Assembly (NCBI GenBank): GCA_023411575.1
Contig: JAEYOP010000025.1
Coordinates: forward strand, 1 to 32,094
Length of the DNA: 32,094 nt
DNA from: Bacillota bacterium
GTDB lineage: Bacteria; Bacillota; Clostridia; Acetivibrionales; DTU013
Direction of reading: 5' to 3'
Positions 26,774 to 32,094 of this stretch are shown in pieces. Positions within the stretch are counted from its first letter, which is position 1, and each line of letters begins with the position of its first letter. Made by a program: the position numbers and the translations under genes. The notes beneath the pieces were generated by a model. That model did no database searches, was not told the origin of the DNA, and saw nothing but the letters and a program-made list of their open reading frames with translations.

Positions 26774-29700
26774 TTATATATTAACTTTAATATAATCATT
26801 AATCCACCAGTTAAACTTTCCATCTACAATTATCCATTCATCATCTACCTTTTTTTGTGCCTGTTCTTTTTTGCACGATTTCATATAAATAATATCTCCA
26901 TTCTGAATAGGCGTGTCTTTGAAACTCGTCTTTACTGATTTGTCATTATACTTTTTAGTTTTCCTAACTCTCATCTCTTGCGTTTTACCATTGTTAATAC
27001 AGTAAGCATCAAATTTTGGAGAATATTTTGTATCAAGATTTGTAACTACTACATATCTCCTATCAATACTGCTGTCCACATAGTTAATATAACCTAGTAT
27101 TTCGCTTTGAATTTTAATTAGTTCGCCTAGCTTATATTCTGTGTTTGGAACTTTAGCCACTATATGATTTACAAGACTTAGCCAATCTAGGTTTTTATAT
27201 GTATTTGTTGTCTTGCCTGTTTTCTCAGATATGTCTGTAGCATATTGAGATAAATCAATTTCATCAAGTCCTAATTCAGATATTTTGGTTTTTGAGATTG
27301 ATTTTTTCTCATACCACTTATTAAAAACTTCTACAATAGACACTAACTTTTTGATACTGCCAAATTCAGAAAAGAAGCCTATTTTGATTAATATATCTTG
27401 TTGACGGCTATTAAGTGTCGTTTGTGATTTAATATCTTGTAGTAAGTCTACAAATGAATCGTATTTGTTATCTTTTAGTTTATATAAATCTTCGCCAATT
27501 TGGGAATTGAGATGTTTAATCGAGCCTATGCCTACATATATGCTATTCGTTTCTTTATCGAAAAAGTAATCTCCCTTTGAATACCTAAACTTTGGACTTT
27601 TTACTGATACTCCAATTTTACCTGCGTATTCTATCAGTTTTTTTGTTTTATCTTCTTTGTCTCTATTTATATTTAATGCTGTTGTAAGAAATTCTAGTGG
27701 ATAATAATATCTTAAATATCCAGCAATATAACCAGTGTATGAATATGGTTGTGAATGGTTTAATGAGAACAGATATGAACTAGCATCTTCTATAACTTGA
27801 ATAAATGCAACAATAGCTTTTTCAGAGTCTTCTTTTGTTTTCCCATAAACAGTTGTCATAGTCTCTGTAAATCCTTGTTTAATTCTAGGTATGAATTGTT
27901 CAGTACCAGTTTTCTTTGCGAAACCACGCCTTACCGTGTCAGCCTCACCCATTGTAAACCCACAATATTTATTTAAGAATTGGATAATTTGCTCTTGGAA
28001 AACGAGGAAAGAGTATGTATTTGATAAAAAATCATTTAATACATCAAATCCTGTATCTCTAGGTTTACCATTGCCTAATTCATCTCGATATGAAGCTCCA
28101 GCAGGTCTAATCGCACTATTCCCTATACTTAGTAAATCTATAAGGTTTAAGTTGGGATTTATTTTTCTAAATGAATCTAGTGTGTCATCTGATAATAGTT
28201 TTTTAATATAATTATCGCCAGTTCCACCCTCCCATTGAAAAATCTGTGTAGTATCATCTCTTATACTTTTCCATACATTAATATCCTTATCATCCACATT
28301 ATCTGGCGTAAGCCTTTCTATATTGGCTAATTTACAAGCATCATTAATTAATTCAATTGAGTCTAACCCTAACAAGTCTAGTTTTACATAGTTTAATGAA
28401 TCAATTTCTTTCATGTTAATTTGGCTAATAGGATAGTTTGAAGTTGAAGTTGTGAATGTACCAAACGCTTCTTCTACATCATGAGGACTAACTACTGTTC
28501 CACAAGGATGAGAGCCTACGGACACTATCGTACCATTAATAATATCAACGTACTCAAATAACTCTTTGTATTTTTTTCTTAATTTTTCTTCGTCTATCTC
28601 TATGTTTTTACAAATATCATCTACTTCTGATAATGGCATTTCTAAAGCTCTACCGACATCTCGGATAGCACCTTTTAAAGCTATTGTGTTAAATGTTATA
28701 ATATCACAACAATATAATCCTGTTTTAGAAAAAATATAATCTTTAACTTCATCTCTTCTTGATGGTGGAAAGTCGGTATCAATATCGCTAAGAGATACCC
28801 TTTCAGTATTCATAAATCTTTCAAAGTTGAGATTGTGTTTAATACTGTCCATTTCTGTAATACCTAACAGATATGCTATAACAGACCCATTACAACTACC
28901 TCTGCCATATCCAACATAAATCTCTTGTTTGATACACCAATCAATAATATCTTCCATAAGCAACATAAAGTCTATCGCATCATTGTGAATATAGGCATTT
29001 AACTCATGCTTAATTCTTTCTATGTATTCATTATAGTTAGGAAGTTTATCTACTCCTCTTTTTTTGATTCCCTCCATAACCTTTCTTCGTAGTGTGTTTA
29101 ATGAGTCATCCCAAAGTCTAGGATATTTATAACTCTTATCAATCGTATATTCTTCTACCATATCGGCTAATACATTTGTATTTTCTAAAGCTATTTTAAT
29201 TTCTTCTATTGGGATTGTTTTTGCATGATATTCAAAACACTTTAAAACCTCATCGTAACTATTAGCTTTTAAGTCCCATCCGTCTTCATTATCAAAATGA
29301 ATGTTTTTAGCTTTTTGAAGTATCTTTCTGCCTTTGATATGAGTTTCGTTTAAAGCATGGGTGTCTGTACCTACTATCATAGGAATATCATACTTTTTAT
29401 GTATTTGATATATCTTCTCATTTAAAACACGTTGACTTTCTACCATATGATGTTGAATTTCTACAAAACATCTATGCTTATTTTTACTAAGAAAATCAAT
29501 AAACCTATTTTCTAATTCATCATCACCACTATTAAGTATGCCACCTAAACAAGCTGTTGAGATTGCTATATTATCAGATGTATTCATTAATTCTTCAAAT
29601 GTAAATCTAGGACTATAATATTTATGGTCAGCTTTAAAAGATTTAGATGACATCCTATTTATTTCTTTAAATCCTTCATAGTTTAGAGCATACAAACACA

Positions 29701-29962
29701 CATGGTAATTATCTCTTACTTTTTCATCAAGTGTTTTTGTTATATATGCTTCAATGCCATGAATATACTTTAATCCATGTTCTTCACAAGTCAGTTTCTT
29801 TTTATACCATTGAAATATATTGCCATGTTCAGTAAAAGCGATGGCTTTCATTCCTAGTTCTTCAGCCTTTAATATATAATCCTTAAAATCTGTAATACTA
29901 TCAATGTTTGTTACTCCGTTTGATAGCATTGTATGTAGATGTATCCACGTATAATTTTTCAT
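26774..29962 (-). CDS. dnaE: DNA polymerase III alpha subunit (DnaE-like, family C)
   Basis: The phage replicative polymerase, 1062 residues. An intact PHP domain opens it (WIHLHTMLSNG, His8/His10; FTEHGN, GTDTHAL around 198-202). The polymerase active site reads GYGRGSCNGS (351-360) and DIDTDF (Asp393, Asp395, Asp397), with the third acid in VKLDLLGLDS near 555. A fingers and beta-binding region follows, then a C-terminal domain resembling an OB fold (about 950-1050). Family C polymerases of this kind are found in SPbeta-like and c-st-like phages. The start overlaps the primase stop (TAATG). A metal-binding PHP suggests that it may carry its own nuclease or proofreading. Confidence 0.93.
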   Translation of the reverse strand: MKNYTWIHLHTMLSNGVTNIDSITDFKDYILKAEELGMKAIAFTEHGNIFQWYKKKLTCEEHGLKYIHGIEAYITKTLDEKVRDNYHVCLYALNYEGFKEINRMSSKSFKADHKYYSPRFTFEELMNTSDNIAISTACLGGILNSGDDELENRFIDFLSKNKHRCFVEIQHHMVESQRVLNEKIYQIHKKYDIPMIVGTDTHALNETHIKGRKILQKAKNIHFDNEDGWDLKANSYDEVLKCFEYHAKTIPIEEIKIALENTNVLADMVEEYTIDKSYKYPRLWDDSLNTLRRKVMEGIKKRGVDKLPNYNEYIERIKHELNAYIHNDAIDFMLLMEDIIDWCIKQEIYVGYGRGSCNGSVIAYLLGITEMDSIKHNLNFERFMNTERVSLSDIDTDFPPSRRDEVKDYIFSKTGLYCCDIITFNTIALKGAIRDVGRALEMPLSEVDDICKNIEIDEEKLRKKYKELFEYVDIINGTIVSVGSHPCGTVVSPHDVEEAFGTFTTSTSNYPISQINMKEIDSLNYVKLDLLGLDSIELINDACKLANIERLTPDNVDDKDINVWKSIRDDTTQIFQWEGGTGDNYIKKLLSDDTLDSFRKINPNLNLIDLLSIGNSAIRPAGASYRDELGNGKPRDTGFDVLNDFLSNTYSFLVFQEQIIQFLNKYCGFTMGEADTVRRGFAKKTGTEQFIPRIKQGFTETMTTVYGKTKEDSEKAIVAFIQVIEDASSYLFSLNHSQPYSYTGYIAGYLRYYYPLEFLTTALNINRDKEDKTKKLIEYAGKIGVSVKSPKFRYSKGDYFFDKETNSIYVGIGSIKHLNSQIGEDLYKLKDNKYDSFVDLLQDIKSQTTLNSRQQDILIKIGFFSEFGSIKKLVSIVEVFNKWYEKKSISKTKISELGLDEIDLSQYATDISEKTGKTTNTYKNLDWLSLVNHIVAKVPNTEYKLGELIKIQSEILGYINYVDSSIDRRYVVVTNLDTKYSPKFDAYCINNGKTQEMRVRKTKKYNDKSVKTSFKDTPIQNGDIIYMKSCKKEQAQKKVDDEWIIVDGKFNWWINDYIKVNI

Positions 29963-30993
29963 TATCTCACCCTTTGCTTATTATTGTATAACACCTCCCA
30001 TACTTCCTTACCTTTATCGACAGGTGCATCTTTATCTTCTAACAAATTTTCGTAGTCAAATATAATGTCTACATTTGTGAACATTGTTAGCTTTTTTGCT
30101 TCTTTTATAATCTTGTTTCTCTCAATGCCTTTGTCAAAGGCTATTACAACGTTGCAATGAAGGGCTAAAATCTTACGGACTAAATTAGGGTTAATGCCGT
30201 TTTTACCAACTGATACCGCCCAATCAAAACCATAGCCTTCAGCCTTCATTACTGATTTCTCGCCTTCAAATAAGATAACCTCTCGTTTTTCTTTTATTAT
30301 TTCTTTATGAAAGTTTAATCCAAATAAGATGTCGTTTTTACCTCGACCTAACCTTTTGTAATGCCAGTATTTAACTTCCCCCATAATTTCATAATTAGGC
30401 AAGTAAGTACGTCCTTTACAAGTGATTAAATTGTTGTTTTCATCATAAATTGGAATTACCCATCTCATGTCCTTTTCATCTATGCAAATCCCATACTTTT
30501 CTTGAATTTCAATTGATATTTCTTCGTCAACCCATTCTTGAACATATCCTTTTTTGAACATTTTCAGAAAGCTAGGATTTAATATCTCATGAGTAATTTC
30601 TTCTCTAGGCTTGTTACGTCTGATAGCTTCTTCTATAGCCACAATCGTAGGATGCTTTTTTACTTCTATGTATTCGCCATTAAACTCGATATCTAAGACA
30701 CCACATAACCACCTCAAAGAAGAATCAAAATTACAATTCAAGACATACCTAACAAGAGAAAATATATCTCCAGTTATGTTTTTTGTGAAAATAGTAGTTG
30801 TCATGTTGTCACAAAGTAAAACACTTACACTCGTAACATTATCCCCATTAGGTAAGGCACATCTAATTTCCGTTTCCCCAAAATTTGAATTTATATGATG
30901 GCAACCTAATTTTTCTAAGACTTTAACAACTTCATCTTTGCTATTTTTTAGTTTATCTTTGATTAAGTCTCTGCAATCATAAATACATTCCAT
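29962..30993 (-). CDS. DnaG-like primase with TOPRIM domain
   Basis: 343 residues from ATG at 30993; an in-frame TTG at 31011 is less likely since GAAGAGGAA fits the inner start. The N-terminal third contains a Cys/His set (LGCHHINSN, EIRCALPNGDN, VLNCNF), like a degenerate zinc-binding domain. Then the TOPRIM fold: VILFEGEKSVMKAE with the catalytic Glu, and VVIAFDKG with the acidic metal site (DxD variant). It makes RNA primers for the phage fork together with the helicase upstream and DnaE downstream. No helicase fusion is present. Confidence 0.85.
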   Translation of the reverse strand: MECIYDCRDLIKDKLKNSKDEVVKVLEKLGCHHINSNFGETEIRCALPNGDNVTSVSVLLCDNMTTTIFTKNITGDIFSLVRYVLNCNFDSSLRWLCGVLDIEFNGEYIEVKKHPTIVAIEEAIRRNKPREEITHEILNPSFLKMFKKGYVQEWVDEEISIEIQEKYGICIDEKDMRWVIPIYDENNNLITCKGRTYLPNYEIMGEVKYWHYKRLGRGKNDILFGLNFHKEIIKEKREVILFEGEKSVMKAEGYGFDWAVSVGKNGINPNLVRKILALHCNVVIAFDKGIERNKIIKEAKKLTMFTNVDIIFDYENLLEDKDAPVDKGKEVWEVLYNNKQRVR

Positions 30994-30994
30994 A

Positions 30995-32094
30995 TTATTG
31001 TTCCTCTTCAAATGGAGTTTCTGGCTCTTTTACATGTTGTGCTTTTGTTTCTTGAATTGTAAGAATCTCTCCTATGAAGCTAAAGTCTAAATAGTCTTCT
31101 TCATCATCTTCGTCATGACATTTTCCAATTCTATTAAAGTCTATTTTCATCTTCATATTTCCGCATTCTCTGCCATGTTTGCAAATTTCTTCATTTGTTT
31201 TAATATCCCAAGTAATTCCAGTTGTGACATATCTACCTATCTCATCTGAATTTGCAATGTCCATATTCTTGCCCAATTGAGCAAATGCAATACCAGGAAT
31301 ATCTAAAGCTCCACATATACCGTTTTTTATTGTATCTGCCCATTTACCTAGTTCTCTTGACCTATCTGAAGCGTTTAAGTCTTTTTTTGAATTTTCTTTT
31401 ATGTAGTCATAGATAAACAGGTCACACTTCCCTTTGTTTCTCAATAACTTAGCTTGTGTAACTATCATTTCTTTAGTCCAATTTGGATTATATTCATGTA
31501 TAATAGGTAAACTTTTTAGCCACTCATAAGTATCATTATAGATTTTGTTTTCTTCGGGACTCAAACATCCAGCCTTTATTTTATCTTCGGGGATTCCTGT
31601 TGAATGAGAACACAATCGGGTGTAAAAAAGTTCGTCCTTCATTTCAGTATCAAAGTATACCACACTAAGACCAGATTTGGATTTTTCTAGGGTTTCATTT
31701 AATGCTATCACAGATTTGCCCTTTTTCTTTCTAGCACAATACAATGTCAACTCGCCATTTTGATATGTGAAATAATCTTTTAAGCAATCCCACTTTGGTT
31801 TTATACCATAAGTGCCATCGGGATTTCTTCTGCTTTCTATTTTTGCTCTTATCATATCCATCTTTTTACCAAAGTAATCAATTTCATCACCAGTTACAAA
31901 ACTAGTCGCTAAATTGCTAGACGTTGTGATAATTTCATCATTTATTTTGTCTATATCGTCAATTCTACAATCCATACATCTACCTATTATCTTTTGTAAT
32001 TCAGCTACGGCGTGACGTTTAAATCCAAGCCCAGTAACAGTGTCAACTAACACCTTATAAGCTTCTTCTGTTTCACTATCTAACTCACTTGCAT
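30995..32094 (-). CDS. dnaB: Replicative DNA helicase, DnaB-like, 5' end outside the window
   Basis: The frame stays open to the right edge (the codons before the GTG at 32053 read EAYKV without a stop), so the true start lies outside and at least 13 further residues are visible. The RecA core has a Walker A CARKKKGKSVIALNET and Walker B DLFIYDYI, with PIIHEYNP-type strands between; ALDIPGIAFAQLGK matches the sensor region of DnaB. The P-loop lacks its first glycine (A-x4-GKS), as in some phage helicases. It should form a hexamer that unwinds DNA ahead of the phage polymerase. Confidence 0.85.
   Translation of the reverse strand, partial: ASELDSETEEAYKVLVDTVTGLGFKRHAVAELQKIIGRCMDCRIDDIDKINDEIITTSSNLATSFVTGDEIDYFGKKMDMIRAKIESRRNPDGTYGIKPKWDCLKDYFTYQNGELTLYCARKKKGKSVIALNETLEKSKSGLSVVYFDTEMKDELFYTRLCSHSTGIPEDKIKAGCLSPEENKIYNDTYEWLKSLPIIHEYNPNWTKEMIVTQAKLLRNKGKCDLFIYDYIKENSKKDLNASDRSRELGKWADTIKNGICGALDIPGIAFAQLGKNMDIANSDEIGRYVTTGITWDIKTNEEICKHGRECGNMKMKIDFNRIGKCHDEDDEEDYLDFSFIGEILTIQETKAQHVKEPETPFEEEQ

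Noticed and set aside
26774..29962. Gram-positive PolC instead of DnaE
   Set aside because: The PHP domain is at the very N-terminus and no DEDD exonuclease is inserted in it, as would be the case in PolC.
1..32094. CRISPR array
   Set aside because: No regular repeat-spacer pattern of 25-40 base repeats; the recurrent A/T gaps are irregular and sit between genes.

Overview
The window is a very AT-rich, tightly packed, almost one-directional piece of a large phage or phage-like element (phage, prophage or phage-plasmid) of a Firmicute. Strong AAAGGAG-type ribosome sites, many GTG/TTG starts, a secreted 3D-domain wall protein and an oxygen-sensitive class III ribonucleotide reductase (NrdD/NrdG) point to an anaerobic, Clostridium-like host. 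No capsid, tail, lysis or integrase gene is visible. This is the replication, nucleotide-metabolism and accessory part of the genome. Apart from one small gene at 20327-20611, every gene is on the minus strand, so transcription runs from the right end of the window to the left.

Right end (26.0-32.1 kb): the replication module. In transcription order it holds a DnaB-like helicase (cut by the window edge), a TOPRIM primase, a family C DNA polymerase (DnaE-like, with intact PHP and polymerase acidic residues) and an ERCC4-type nuclease, all overlapping or a few bases apart. The combination resembles SPbeta-type and c-st-type large phages of Firmicutes.

Middle (13-26 kb): about 38 small, mostly unrecognised genes, entered through at least two good vegetative-type promoters (about 26.0 kb and 14.04 kb). 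Recognisable members are a proteasome-like Ntn hydrolase (19.3-19.9 kb), a P-loop protein (16.8 kb), several zinc-ribbon proteins, two small membrane or secreted proteins and a gene broken by one in-frame TAA (21.1-21.4 kb). Nearly every gap here carries a short A/T hairpin of the type TAAAA-N5-TTTTA just before the ribosome site. A lone plus-strand gene with its own -10 and terminator interrupts the block at 20.3 kb.

Left half (0-13 kb): nucleotide supply and RNA or protein turnover. It contains NrdD and NrdG, a free-standing NUMOD4/HNH endonuclease that begins inside nrdG, a beta-CASP metallo-beta-lactamase RNase, a second HNH/AP2 endonuclease with a damaged active site, dUTPase, a guanylate-kinase-like (d)NMP kinase, a HAD 5'-nucleotidase, two different ClpP-like serine proteases, a divergent ThyX and a DUF1064 nuclease. 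The block ends in a rho-independent terminator at 160-199 followed by a tRNA-like remnant.

The most striking observation is that the beta-CASP RNase is split exactly inside its HxHxDH metal-binding motif by the sequence CTT TGA C, the same slippery core used in the +1 programmed frameshift of bacterial prfB. A +1 slip there restores a complete 483-residue enzyme. No gene-free stretch longer than 300 bases was found: the one apparent gap (21036-21432) holds the interrupted gene. Gene starts were re-chosen from ribosome-site spacing, and several differ from the longest open frame.
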